In this document: positions 1 to 9,878 of the stretch, one piece after another
Layout: every line of letters starts with the position of its first letter
Position numbering within the stretch: position 1 is the first letter of the stretch
Source of the DNA: Sphaerotilus uruguayifluvii
GTDB lineage: Bacteria > Pseudomonadota > Gammaproteobacteria > Burkholderiales > Burkholderiaceae_C
NCBI RefSeq assembly: GCF_013294065.1
Contig: NZ_JABSNM010000008.1
Location: 124,001-188,000, forward strand
Direction: 5' to 3'
Length of the DNA stretch: 64,000 bases
Notes under the pieces: generated by a model
What the model was told of the DNA's origin: nothing
The model's input: only the letters and a program-made list of their open reading frames with translations
The model's database searches: none
Translations under genes and position numbers: made by a program

Positions 1-98
1 GGGGCTGAGGGCCTCGAATCGCCGGATGTCGTGAAAAGAGTCACGATTCGTCGCGAGGGCGAACCAGTGTAGCGATGCACTGCGACAGCACCGTAACA

Positions 99-124
99 AC
101 CGGCTGAAATCGGGGACAGCCGGT
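99..124. other. Inverted repeat upstream of uup
   Basis: ACCGGCTG and its exact complement CAGCCGGT are separated by 10 bases. The repeat lies about 50 bases before the uup start and is not followed by a T run, so it is more likely an operator or leader hairpin than a terminator. The rest of bases 1-174 holds no gene that I recognise. Confidence 0.35.
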
Positions 125-174
125 GAACCGGGGCGGGCCGGGGATAATGTCCGATTACCCATCGAACCCCTGCC

Positions 175-2070
<1,896 letters not shown>

Positions 2071-2078
2071 GCGCCCGC

Positions 2079-2507
2079 TCAGGCCGCCCGGGCGGTCCGG
2101 TGGCTGGCGCCCTGGGGCGAGAGCCGGCGGTGCCAGTGCACGAAGGCGGTCGACAGCATCAGCGCCTCGCCGTCGGCGACATGGTGGTCGGCCTCGATCA
2201 CGGTGCGGCACAGCTGGATCAGCTCGGCGCACAGGCCGGGATCGTCGATGTCGTCGATCAGGTCGCCGATCAGCCGCGGGTCGATGCGCGACGGATCGGT
2301 CCAGGCCATCGGCGCCTGCACCTGCAGGTCCTCGCACAGGCCGTGCAGCACGTCGCGGAAGGCCTCGGCGCTCAGGCCGAGGCGCTGCGCGATGTCGTGG
2401 CGCTGCAGCGTGTCGATCTCGATCAGGCTGACGTGACCGTCGGCGATCAGCGCCAGCGCGACGATGCGGGCGGCGGCTTCGGGGCTGTTGACGGGATAGC
2501 TGCGCAT
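2079..2507 (-). CDS. TerB-like protein
   Basis: This 142-residue, all-helical acidic protein has two stretches (about residues 15-35 and 95-125) of the TerB/DUF533 type: helices rich in hydrophobic and acidic residues containing the ADGHVSLIE and EADHHVADGEA patterns. TerB-like domains are often metal- or envelope-stress-associated; the function here is unknown. The start at 2507 is supported by an upstream AGGAG. A longer frame to 2759 exists but overlaps the HPF-like gene, so I rejected it. The gene lies 38 bases behind the HPF-like gene on the same strand, so the two probably form a stress-related pair. Confidence 0.65.
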   Translation of the reverse strand: MRSYPVNSPEAAARIVALALIADGHVSLIEIDTLQRHDIAQRLGLSAEAFRDVLHGLCEDLQVQAPMAWTDPSRIDPRLIGDLIDDIDDPGLCAELIQLCRTVIEADHHVADGEALMLSTAFVHWHRRLSPQGASHRTARAA

Positions 2508-2545
2508 GAGGGGCTCCTGGAGGCGTGGCGGTGTGGGGCGGGTGT

Positions 2546-2920
2546 TCAGTCGAGGTCGGCGCGGGCGTGCTCGCGATCGCGATCGCGCTCGGCGGGCCGG
2601 CGGCGCGAGGCCCGCGGCAGTTCGCGCAGGCGCTGCCAGTGCTCGCCCAGCGCGCGGCTGATGCGCGCCAGCGCCTGCTCGAAGGCGCGCTGCCAGCTGT
2701 CGGCCTCGGCGCTGACGGTGAGGTGGCCCAGGCGCGGGCCGCGCAGCTCGATGCGGCACTGCTTGTCGATGCCGCCGCGCGGTCCGTTGACGTCCTCGAG
2801 CAGCACGCGGGCCTGCGGCACCAGCGCGCCCAGGCGCCGGGTGGCGAAGCGCAGGCGCCGGATCACCTGATCGCGCAGCGACCGGGCCTGGGCATCGCGG
2901 GACTCGAACATCACATCCAT
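2546..2920 (-). CDS. HPF/RaiA-family ribosome-associated protein
   Basis: This 124-residue protein has the HPF/RaiA core pattern: a helix after residue 10, then LLEDVNGPRGGIDKQCRIE (about residues 42-60), which matches the strand and loop typical of this family in Burkholderiales. A basic C-terminal tail follows (RRRPAERDRDRE). Family members bind the 30S decoding centre and promote ribosome dormancy; this short version lacks a long dimerisation tail. AAGGAGA lies just upstream of the ATG at 2920. It is the first gene of a pair with the TerB-like gene and is divergent from the LysR gene at 3074, with a repeat-rich intergenic region between them. Confidence 0.75.
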   Translation of the reverse strand: MDVMFESRDAQARSLRDQVIRRLRFATRRLGALVPQARVLLEDVNGPRGGIDKQCRIELRGPRLGHLTVSAEADSWQRAFEQALARISRALGEHWQRLRELPRASRRRPAERDRDREHARADLD

Positions 2921-2966
2921 CGTCGGTCTCCTTGGGGGTGGCGAGGGGAATCGATGTCTCAAGGCT

Positions 2967-3031
2967 AAGGTCGGGAACCTTCCCTGAAAACCAGCGTCTG
3001 CCTGATGGACCTTCCCTGAAAACGGGAAGGT
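2967..3031. promoter_or_regulatory. Repeat-rich operator candidate between hpf-like and lysR genes
   Basis: ACCTTCCCTGAAAAC occurs twice (2977-2991 and 3009-3023), 32 bases apart. The second copy forms an inverted repeat, ACCTTCCC then 7 bases then GGGAAGGT (3009-3031). The first copy is preceded by AAGGT (2967-2971), which pairs with ACCTT (2977-2981). The 32-base spacing puts both copies on the same DNA face, as expected for cooperative binding, probably by the adjacent LysR protein. This is inference from the sequence pattern. Confidence 0.5.
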
Positions 3032-3073
3032 TGGCCGGAACTCCGCCTCCTCCCTGTCGCTCCGTCCCTGCCG

Positions 3074-3994
3074 ATGAGCCTCGATTTCAGCTACCGCCAT
3101 CTCTACTACTTCTGGGTCGTCGCCCGCGAGGGCGGCATCTCGCGCGCGGCCGCCCGCCTGGGCATGGCGGTGCAGACCGTCAGCGCCCAGGTGCACGAGC
3201 TCGAGCGCGAGCTCGGCCACGCGCTGCTGCGCCCGGCCGGGCGCGGCGTCGCGCTGACCGAGGCCGGCGAGGAGGCGATGCGCCAGGCCGACCTGATCTT
3301 CCAGCTCGGCGAGCAGCTGCCCGAGCGGGTGCGCGGCGCGGCGACGACGCCGGTGCGCCGGCTGCAGGTCGGCGTCGGCGACGGGCTGCCCAAGATGGTG
3401 GTGTGGCGGCTGCTGCAGCCGGTGCTCGACGAGCCGGACCTGCGCCTGAAGGTGGTCGAGCAGCCGGTCGACGACCTGCTGGCCGATCTGGCGCTGCACC
3501 GGCTCGATCTGGTGCTGGTCGACCGCGCGCCGGCGCCGCATCCGGGCCTGCGGCTGCGCACCCGGCTGCTGGGCGTCTCGCCGGTGGCCTGGTATGCGGC
3601 CCCCGCGCTGCTCGCGGCGGCGCAGGACGATTTCCCGCGCTCGCTGGCGCGCGTGCCGGTGCTGCTGCCGCTGCCGCCGGCGACGATGCGCGTGCAGATC
3701 GATCCCTGGTTCGAGCGCGCCGGCGTGCGTCCGCGCATCGTCGGCGAGTTCGAGGACAGCGCGCTGCTGAAGACCTTCGGTGCGCGCGGCATGGGCGTGT
3801 TCCCGGCAGCCGAGTGGGTCGAGGACGAGCTGCTGGCGCGCTACGGCGTGTGCCGCGTCGGCGACTGCGCCGGGGTCGACGAGCCCTTCCACGCGATCTG
3901 CGCCGAGCGCAGCGTGCCGCATCCGCTGGTGGCGCGGCTGGTGCCCCCGCGACCGGGGGCGACGGCGCGCCGGGCGCCGGGCCCGCGGGCCTGA
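3074..3994 (+). CDS. LysR-family regulator, NhaR-like
   Basis: This 306-residue transcriptional regulator has an N-terminal winged helix-turn-helix (residues 5-62) with the YRHLYYFWVVAREGGISRAA opening characteristic of NhaR-type LysR proteins. An effector-binding domain starts near residue 92. NhaR responds to sodium and pH in enterobacteria; the ligand here is unknown. It is divergent from the HPF-like gene and may control it, since the paired repeats lie between them. The end faces the CsoR-family gene on the opposite strand. A Pro/Arg-rich tail after residue 290 looks like low-complexity extension. Confidence 0.8.
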   Translation: MSLDFSYRHLYYFWVVAREGGISRAAARLGMAVQTVSAQVHELERELGHALLRPAGRGVALTEAGEEAMRQADLIFQLGEQLPERVRGAATTPVRRLQVGVGDGLPKMVVWRLLQPVLDEPDLRLKVVEQPVDDLLADLALHRLDLVLVDRAPAPHPGLRLRTRLLGVSPVAWYAAPALLAAAQDDFPRSLARVPVLLPLPPATMRVQIDPWFERAGVRPRIVGEFEDSALLKTFGARGMGVFPAAEWVEDELLARYGVCRVGDCAGVDEPFHAICAERSVPHPLVARLVPPRPGATARRAPGPRA

Positions 3995-4010
3995 GCCCGC
4001 GTCGGGCGCC

Positions 4011-4346
4011 TCAGCGCACCTTGCCGAGCAGCGTCTGCACGTCGCCGAGCATGGCCTCGAGCTTGGGCGCGTCGTCCTCGCTGAGGTTCAGCTGCGCGCG
4101 CATTTCCTGCTGCATGAAGCACACCGTCATGCGCACGTAGGCGCTGTCGAGCGCCTTGCGCACCGCGGCCATCTGGCTGGCGATGTCGAGGCAGGGCTCG
4201 CCGCCTTCGATCATGCGCTGGATGCCGCGCAGCTGGCCCTCTGCGCGCTTGAGCCGGTTGAGGATGTCGGTTCGACTGGATTCGTCCTGGAGCTGGGCCA
4301 TGTTGCAAGCCTGGATGGGATTGACCGAGGGTTTCGGGATGCGCAT
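4011..4346 (-). CDS. CsoR/FrmR-family repressor, probably sulfide- or persulfide-responsive
   Basis: This 111-residue, all-helical DUF156 repressor contains the family core RLKRAEGQLRGIQRMIEGG (residues 31-49). The first ligand Cys is present (C52). At the later positions where CsoR has His and Cys, this protein has F77 and Glu81, with an extra Cys, C76, just before. C14 is a further Cys near the N terminus. This is not the copper-CsoR ligand set; a thiol sensor (CstR-like role) is plausible. The ATG at 4346 has GGAG upstream; a downstream ATG at 4301 would give 96 residues. It is the last gene of the RND operon, whose promoter carries a CsoR-type palindrome, and lies near soxYZ and fccAB, which supports a sulfur signal. 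Confidence 0.75.
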   Translation of the reverse strand: MRIPKPSVNPIQACNMAQLQDESSRTDILNRLKRAEGQLRGIQRMIEGGEPCLDIASQMAAVRKALDSAYVRMTVCFMQQEMRAQLNLSEDDAPKLEAMLGDVQTLLGKVR

Positions 4347-4399
4347 TGTCCCTGCTCCGTGACACATCGTGGTGGATTCCTGCGAAACGTTTCCACCGC

Positions 4400-4630
4400 T
4401 CAGCGGCAGCAGGCTCCTCCGGTCGTGTCGTCGCGCACGCCGAGCTTGCGCAGGATCGTGCCCAGCGGGCAGACGTTCGTGAAGCCGAACTGCAGCAGGT
4501 TGGCGCCGACGAAGGCGGTGAAGGCCAGGGCCCACCTGCTGACGAACAGCGGGCTGCCCTCGACGCCCAGGGCCAGCGAGATCAGGATGAAGCTGCCCGC
4601 GAAGATGCGGATCAGGCGGTCGACGGTCAT
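4400..4630 (-). CDS. DUF2892 (YgaP-like) inner-membrane protein
   Basis: This 76-residue protein has two hydrophobic helices (about residues 8-22 and 30-50), then NVCPLGTILRKLG and a Cys-rich end (GGACCR). This is the DUF2892 layout found in the membrane part of the rhodanese YgaP and in free-standing proteins of sulfur-oxidation and CsoR-controlled clusters. The Cys residues may carry sulfane sulfur; this is inference. The start codon is 1 base after the RND permease stop, so the genes are translationally linked. Confidence 0.75.
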   Translation of the reverse strand: MTVDRLIRIFAGSFILISLALGVEGSPLFVSRWALAFTAFVGANLLQFGFTNVCPLGTILRKLGVRDDTTGGACCR

Positions 4631-4631
4631 G

Positions 4632-7600
4632 TCAGGCTCCTTGGGAATGGCGGCGTCGGTAGACGGCGAAATACAGCACCGGGATCACGACCAGCGTCAG
4701 CAGCGTCGAGACCAGGATGCCGAAGATCAGGGCGATGGCCAGACCGTTGAAGATCGGGTCGTCGAGGATGAAGAAGGCGCCGATCATCGCGGCCAGGCCG
4801 GTCAGCGCGATCGGCTGCGCGCGCACCGCGGCCGAGTTCATGACGGCTTGCTTGAACGCCATGCCCTGCGCGACCTGCAGCTCGATGAAGTCCACCAGCA
4901 GGATGGAGTTGCGCACGATGATGCCGGCCAGCGCGATCATCCCGATCATCGAGGTCGCGGTGAACTGGCTGCCCAGCAGCGCGTGGCCCGGCATCACGCC
5001 GATCATCGTCAGCGGGATCGGCGCCATGATGATCAGCGGCGTCAGGTAGTTGCGGAACTGCGCCACCACCAGCAGGTAGATCAGGATCAGGCCGACGCCG
5101 TAGGCGGCGCCCATGTCGCGGAAGGTCTCGTAGGTGATCTGCCACTCGCCGTCCCACTTGATCGCGTACTGGCGGTAGGGGTCGCCGGGCTGGCGGATCC
5201 AGAACTCGGCGATCTCGCCGGTGCCGGGCAGCGCGGCGTCCCCCAGCTTCGGGCGGATCGCGAACAGGCCGTACAGCGGCGAGTCGAGCCGGCCGGCCAT
5301 GTCGCCGAAGACGTAGCTCACGCCGTGCAGGTCCTTCGTGAACAGCGGCTTGTCGATCACGCCCTTTTCCACGCGCACCAGCTCCGACAGCGGCACGAGC
5401 TGGCCGTTGGCGGCGCGCAGCGGCAGGGCCAGCAGCGCGTCGAGCCCGACCTGCGCCTCGCGCGGCAGCTGCAGCCGCACCGGCACCGGGTACTTGCTCT
5501 GGCCGTCGTGCAGCCAGGCGGCGTCCAGGCCCGAGAGCGCGCCGTACACCGTCTGCGCCACCGCGGCCACCGGGATGCCGAGCGACTCGGCACGCTGGCG
5601 CTGCACGCGCAGGAAGGCGCGCGGCGCGTCCTCCTTCAGCGTGGTCTCGACGCCGACGATGTCGGGCGTGGCGCGGAAGGCCGCGGCGACGCGCGCGGCC
5701 AGGCGCTGGCGGCCGGCCTCGTCGGGGCCGTAGACCTCGGCGACCAGCGGGCTCATCACCGGCGGGCCCGGCGGCACCTCGACGACCTGGATGCGCGCGC
5801 CGTGCGCGGCGGCGATTCGCTCCAGGGCCGGGCGGTGGCGCTGCGCGATGACGTGGCTCTTGTCGCTGCGGTGGTGCTTGTCGACCAGGTTGACCTGCAG
5901 GTCGCCCTGCTCGGCGTCGGCGCGCAGGTAGTACTGCCGCACCAGGCCGTTGAAGGTGATCGGGCTGGCGGTGCCGGCGTAGCCCTGCAGGTTCTGCACC
6001 TCGGGCTGCTTCGCCAGATACGCGCCGAGGTCGTGCAGCGTCGCCGCGGTGTCCTCCAGCGCGCTGCCGGCCGGCATCTCGACGATGACCTGGTATTCCG
6101 ACTTGTTGTCGAAGGGCAGCATCTTCAGCACGACCAGCTGCACGACCGCCAGCCCGACGCTCAGGAACAGCGCGCCGAGAATGCCCGCCAGCAGCAGCCA
6201 GCGCTTCGCGGCGCTCTCCAGGAAGGGCGACAGGATGCGCGTGAAGAGCGCCGGCAGCTTCGCCGCCATCCCGCTCGGCGCGGCGTGGCCGTCGCCGTGG
6301 CCCTGGGCGTGCGACTTCATCAGGTGGGCGGCCAGCCACGGTGTCACCGAGAACGCGATCGCCAGCGAGATCGCCATCCCGAGGCTCGAGTTGATCGGGA
6401 TCGGGCCCATGTACGGCCCCATCAGCCCGGAGACGAAGGCCATCGGCAGCAGCGCCGCGATCACCGTGAAGGTGGCCAGGATGGTCGGGCCGCCGACCTC
6501 GTCGACCGCGGCCGGAATGATCTCCAGCAGCGGCCTGTGCGGCTCGAGCTGCTGGTGGCGGTGGATGTTCTCGACCACCACGATGGCGTCGTCGACCAGG
6601 ATGCCGATCGAGAAGATCAGCGCGAACAGCGAGACGCGGTTGAGCGTGAAGCCCCAGGCCCACGAGGCGAACAGCGTCGCCGTCAGCGTCAGGATCACCG
6701 CGGCGCCGACGATGACCGCCTCGCGCCGTCCGAGCGCGAAGCCGACCAGCAGGATCACCGAGCCGGTCGCGAACGCGAGCTTCTGGATCAGCTTGTTGGC
6801 CTTCTCGGCGGCGGTCTGGCCGTAGTCGCGCGTGACCGTCATCTCGATGCCGGCCGGGATCACGGTGCCGCGCAGCTCCTCGAGGCGGGCGCGCGCGGCC
6901 TGCGCGACGTCGACGGCGTTCTGGCCGGGCTTCTTCGTCACGGTGATCGTCACGGCCGGGTGCACGCTGCCGGCGTCCGAAGCGGCGCCGGCCGGCGTGA
7001 ACCAGACATGGCGCTGGGGCTGCGCGGCGCCGTCCTCGATCGCGGCGACCTCGCGCAGGTAGACCGGCCGGCCGGCATGCACGCCGACGACCAGGTCGCC
7101 GACCTCGTCGGCCGAGCGCAGGAACTCGCCGGTCTCGACCGACAGCATCTGCGCGCCGCCGTCCGGGGCACGGTTCGCCTCGCGGTCGACCACCGTGCCG
7201 GCCGGCATCGCCAGGCTGGCGGCCTTCAGGGTCTGCTGCAGCCGCAGCACGTCGACGCCGCGCTCGCGCAGCCGGCTCGGGTCGAGGCTGACCTGCACCG
7301 CGCGGCCCGGGCCGCCGATCGTCTGCACCTCGCGGCTGCCGGGCACGCGCTTGAGCTCGACCTCGATCGAGCGCGCGACGCGCTCGACCTCCAGCGCCGA
7401 GGCCTCGTCGCGGCTCCACAGCGTCACGCCGAGCACCGGCACGTCGTCGATGCCCTTGGGCCGCACGATCGGCGCCAGCGTGCCCAGGCTCGCCGGCAGC
7501 CAGTCCTGGTTGGCGTTGAGCACGTCGTACAGGCGCACCAGCGCCTCGGTGCGCGGCACGCCGACCTGGAACTGCACCGTCAGCACCGCCACGCCGGGCC

Positions 7601-7880
7601 GCGCCACCGAATAGGTGTGCTCGATGCCGGCGATCTGCGAGAGCACCTGCTCGGCCGGCCGAGCGACCATGTTCTGCACGTCGGCGCTGCTGGCTCCGGG
7701 GAAGGGGATCAGCACGTTGGCCATCGTGACGTTGATCTGCGGTTCTTCCTCGCGCGGCGTCACCAGCACCGCGAACAGGCCGAGCAGCAGCGCGACGATC
7801 GCCAGCAGCGGCGTGATCGCGTTGGCCTGGAAGACGGCCGCCATGCGGCCGGCGATGCCGCGCTCGCCCGGGCCGCTCAC
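4632..7880 (-). CDS. RND-family efflux permease
   Basis: This is the inner-membrane proton-driven pump of a tripartite RND system, about 1082 residues, which is normal for the family. The N terminus has a first membrane helix followed by REEEPQINV. The central membrane block contains the TM4 motif GILVDDAIVVVENIHRH with the paired Asp used in proton relay. A second membrane bundle lies near the C terminus (LTMIGVMPGHALLG and beyond). The start is taken as GTG at 7880, which overlaps the adaptor stop (GTGA); ATG at 7844 is the alternative. The substrate is unknown. Its place between an adaptor, a DUF2892 protein and a CsoR-family regulator suggests export of a reactive sulfur or thiol-related compound, but this is inference. 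Confidence 0.9.
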   Translation of the reverse strand: MSGPGERGIAGRMAAVFQANAITPLLAIVALLLGLFAVLVTPREEEPQINVTMANVLIPFPGASSADVQNMVARPAEQVLSQIAGIEHTYSVARPGVAVLTVQFQVGVPRTEALVRLYDVLNANQDWLPASLGTLAPIVRPKGIDDVPVLGVTLWSRDEASALEVERVARSIEVELKRVPGSREVQTIGGPGRAVQVSLDPSRLRERGVDVLRLQQTLKAASLAMPAGTVVDREANRAPDGGAQMLSVETGEFLRSADEVGDLVVGVHAGRPVYLREVAAIEDGAAQPQRHVWFTPAGAASDAGSVHPAVTITVTKKPGQNAVDVAQAARARLEELRGTVIPAGIEMTVTRDYGQTAAEKANKLIQKLAFATGSVILLVGFALGRREAVIVGAAVILTLTATLFASWAWGFTLNRVSLFALIFSIGILVDDAIVVVENIHRHQQLEPHRPLLEIIPAAVDEVGGPTILATFTVIAALLPMAFVSGLMGPYMGPIPINSSLGMAISLAIAFSVTPWLAAHLMKSHAQGHGDGHAAPSGMAAKLPALFTRILSPFLESAAKRWLLLAGILGALFLSVGLAVVQLVVLKMLPFDNKSEYQVIVEMPAGSALEDTAATLHDLGAYLAKQPEVQNLQGYAGTASPITFNGLVRQYYLRADAEQGDLQVNLVDKHHRSDKSHVIAQRHRPALERIAAAHGARIQVVEVPPGPPVMSPLVAEVYGPDEAGRQRLAARVAAAFRATPDIVGVETTLKEDAPRAFLRVQRQRAESLGIPVAAVAQTVYGALSGLDAAWLHDGQSKYPVPVRLQLPREAQVGLDALLALPLRAANGQLVPLSELVRVEKGVIDKPLFTKDLHGVSYVFGDMAGRLDSPLYGLFAIRPKLGDAALPGTGEIAEFWIRQPGDPYRQYAIKWDGEWQITYETFRDMGAAYGVGLILIYLLVVAQFRNYLTPLIIMAPIPLTMIGVMPGHALLGSQFTATSMIGMIALAGIIVRNSILLVDFIELQVAQGMAFKQAVMNSAAVRAQPIALTGLAAMIGAFFILDDPIFNGLAIALIFGILVSTLLTLVVIPVLYFAVYRRRHSQGA

Positions 7881-8965
7881 GGACGGGCTCCCGCCAGGCC
7901 GGCGCGCACCGCGTCGGCGGCAATGCGCTCGCCCGTCTTCAGTCCGGCGAGCACCTCGGTGCTGCCGCCGTGGCTGGCGCCGGCGCGCACCTGGCGCAGC
8001 ACGAATCCGTTCTCGCGCACGACATAGACGGCGGTCAGCTCGCCGCGGCGCAGCAGCGCCGCCGCCGGCACCGTCGGCACGCTGCGCGCGCCCGTCGGCG
8101 CGAGCTCGGCGCCGGTGAAATGCACCCGCACCGTGCGGCCGGGGCGCAGGTCGGCGGCGTCGCCGGGCGCCAGGTCCAGCCGCCACTCGACGGTCTGCGC
8201 GACCGGATCGGCGCCGGGCAGGTCGGCACGACGCACCGGCGCGACGCGCCGGCCGTCGGGCAGCTCGATCTCGACCTGGCGCGCCGAGCGCGCCTGCGCC
8301 GCCTGCGAGGCCGGCACCTGCACGGTGGCGCGCAGCGCGCCCGGCAGGTAGAGCGTCGCCACCGGCCGGCCCGGCGCGGCCAGGTCGCCGGCGTCGAGGT
8401 GGGTGGCGAGCACCACGCCGTCGAAGGGCGCGGCGACGCTGGTGAAGTCCTGGCCGAGCGTGGCCTGGCGGCGTCCGGCGCGTGCCTGCGCCAGCCCGGC
8501 CTCGGCGGCACGGAACTGGTTCTCGGCCGCATCGAGCGCGGCCTGGCTGATGTAGCCCTGCGCGCGCAGCTCGCGGGTGCGCTCGAGCTGGGTGCGGGCG
8601 TTGCGCAGGTTCGCGTCGGCCTGCACCACGCCGGCCTCGCTCTGCGCGACGCCGGCCTCGGCGCTGCGCGCGTCGATGCGCGCGATCACCTGCCCGGTGC
8701 GCACCCGGTCGCCGGCGCGCACCGTCAGCTGCTGCACGCTGCCCGCGGCCTGCGCGGCGACCACGGCCTGGCGCTGCGGCTCGAGCGTGCCGTCGAGCTC
8801 GAGGCCGGCGGCGTCGTGGCTGGCCTGCACCGTCAGCGTCGGCACCGTCAGGCCGGACGCGGCGGCGGACTGGGCCCGGGCGCCCGGCCAGGTGGCGGCC
8901 AGCAGCAGCGCGCCGGCCAGCCAGGGCAGGACGGCTCGACGGTCGGGGGCGGCGGGGGTGCTCAT
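7877..8965 (-). CDS. RND periplasmic adaptor (membrane fusion protein)
   Basis: This 362-residue adaptor has an N-terminal signal sequence ending near ARAQ (residue 32). A lipoyl/barrel-sandwich half (RVRTGQVIARID) is followed by a coiled-coil hairpin (about residues 95-155), the second lipoyl half (APFDGVVLATHLDAGD) and beta-barrel domains. It bridges the RND pump to an outer-membrane channel; no channel gene is adjacent. ATG at 8965 is chosen because GGAGAT lies 9 bases upstream. ATG at 8992 is excluded because it falls inside the predicted -10 box. It is the first gene of the four-gene operon. Confidence 0.87.
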   Translation of the reverse strand: MSTPAAPDRRAVLPWLAGALLLAATWPGARAQSAAASGLTVPTLTVQASHDAAGLELDGTLEPQRQAVVAAQAAGSVQQLTVRAGDRVRTGQVIARIDARSAEAGVAQSEAGVVQADANLRNARTQLERTRELRAQGYISQAALDAAENQFRAAEAGLAQARAGRRQATLGQDFTSVAAPFDGVVLATHLDAGDLAAPGRPVATLYLPGALRATVQVPASQAAQARSARQVEIELPDGRRVAPVRRADLPGADPVAQTVEWRLDLAPGDAADLRPGRTVRVHFTGAELAPTGARSVPTVPAAALLRRGELTAVYVVRENGFVLRQVRAGASHGGSTEVLAGLKTGERIAADAVRAGLAGARP

Positions 8966-8990
8966 CTTGGCGATCTCCATGATGGAACGC

Positions 8991-9020
8991 ATGGTAGCAA
9001 AATACCCATTAGGGTATCAA
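8991..9020 (-). promoter_or_regulatory. Promoter with CsoR-type operator in the spacer
   Basis: On the minus strand, TTGATA (9020-9015) and an extended -10, TGC-TACCAT (hexamer at 8996-8991), are separated by 18 bases. The perfect palindrome ATACCC-ATTA-GGGTAT (9002-9017) fills most of the spacer and the -35 edge. This is the TACCC/GGGTA arrangement known for CsoR/CstR/FrmR-family operators. Repressor binding there would block polymerase. It controls the RND-DUF2892-repressor operon and sits 59 bases from soxY on the other strand, so soxYZ may share the control. Confidence 0.75.
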
Positions 9021-9075
9021 TCGATCCGAAGAAAAGGGCTTTTCGCAGGACGCCTGGCGCAGCTAGCATGCAGGC

Positions 9076-9543
9076 ATGTCCACCTGTCCTGTCCGTCGCG
9101 AGCTGCTGGGTCGCAGCGCGGCCGTCGCCGGTCTGCTGGCCGGTCTCGGGCTGCTGCCTGCGCCGGCACAGGCCGCCTGGAACGAGGCCGCCTTCGCCGC
9201 CATCGGCATCGACGCCGCGCTGGCCGCGCTCGGCCTGGCCGCGCCGGTCGAGAGCGCCGACATCCGCCTGAACGCGCCCGACATCGCCGAGAACGGCGCG
9301 GCGGTGTCGCTGGGCTGCGCGACCCGGCTGGAGGGCGTGCACCGGCTGCTGCTGCTGGTCGAGCGCAATCCGGCGGCGCTGTGCGCGCTGTTCGAGGTCG
9401 ATCCGGCGCTGGAGCCCGATGTGGTCATCCGCACCCGCATGGCCGAGTCCTCGCCGGTCTGGGCGGTCGCGCTGATGCACGACGGCCGGGTGCTGTACGC
9501 CCGCAAGACGGTCGAGGTCACGCTCGGAGGCTGCGGTGGCTGA
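9076..9543 (+). CDS. soxY: Sulfur-carrier protein SoxY
   Basis: This 155-residue periplasmic protein is the sulfur-binding subunit of SoxYZ. The C terminus is exactly GGCGG, with Cys153 as the swinging-arm thiol to which sulfur intermediates are attached. The N terminus has a twin-arginine signal (RRELLGRSA, residues 7-15) ending near AQA, as expected for Tat export of SoxYZ. The start lacks a strong ribosome-binding site. No soxXA, soxB or soxCD gene is in the window; together with fccAB the pair may handle sulfide-derived persulfide rather than run full thiosulfate oxidation. Confidence 0.9.
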   Translation: MSTCPVRRELLGRSAAVAGLLAGLGLLPAPAQAAWNEAAFAAIGIDAALAALGLAAPVESADIRLNAPDIAENGAAVSLGCATRLEGVHRLLLLVERNPAALCALFEVDPALEPDVVIRTRMAESSPVWAVALMHDGRVLYARKTVEVTLGGCGG

Positions 9544-9874
9544 GCCGCTGCCGACCTCGCCGCAGCCGATGCGCATCCGCGCGCTGCGCCAGGGCGAGCG
9601 CGTCGTCGTGCGGGTGCTGATGAGCCACGAGATGGAGAACGGCCGACGCCACGACGAGGCCGGCCGCCGGGTGCCGGCCTGGCACATCCGCGAGGTCGTC
9701 GCCCGGCTCGACGGCCGGGTGGTGCTGCAGGCGCACTGGGGGCCGTCGGTGTCGCGCAATCCCTATCTGCAGTTCGTGCTGCGCGCGGCGGCCGCGCCGG
9801 CCGGCAGCCGGCTGAGCGTCACCTGGACCGACAGCCGCGGCGAGCAGCGCAGCGACGAGACGCTGATCGGCTGA
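9536..9874 (+). CDS. soxZ: Sulfur-carrier partner SoxZ
   Basis: This 112-residue protein has an immunoglobulin-like fold and is the SoxY partner that displays the SoxY carrier arm to Sox enzymes. It shows SoxZ features: VVVRVLMSHEMENGRR (about residues 22-37), IREVVARLDGR and NPYLQF. It has no signal peptide and would be co-exported with SoxY. The start is GTG at 9536, overlapping the end of soxY by 8 bases, with GGAGG at 9526-9530. The stop is 4 bases from the convergent fccB stop. Confidence 0.9.
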   Translation: MAEPLPTSPQPMRIRALRQGERVVVRVLMSHEMENGRRHDEAGRRVPAWHIREVVARLDGRVVLQAHWGPSVSRNPYLQFVLRAAAAPAGSRLSVTWTDSRGEQRSDETLIG

Positions 9875-9878
9875 GGCC

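Noticed and set aside
1-174. tRNA or small-RNA gene at the window start
   Set aside because: No cloverleaf or T-loop sequence; only an inverted repeat is visible.
3780-8027. Very long open frame opposite the RND genes
   Set aside because: It is a shadow frame of high-GC coding DNA: repetitive Arg/Gln/Asp/His composition, no domain, and fully antisense to well-supported RND genes. The same applies to other long antisense frames, for example 17378-19531 and 25966-29391.
8966-8992. Upstream start of the RND adaptor at 8992
   Set aside because: It lies within the predicted -10 box; the ATG at 8965 has a proper ribosome-binding site and leads straight into the signal peptide.
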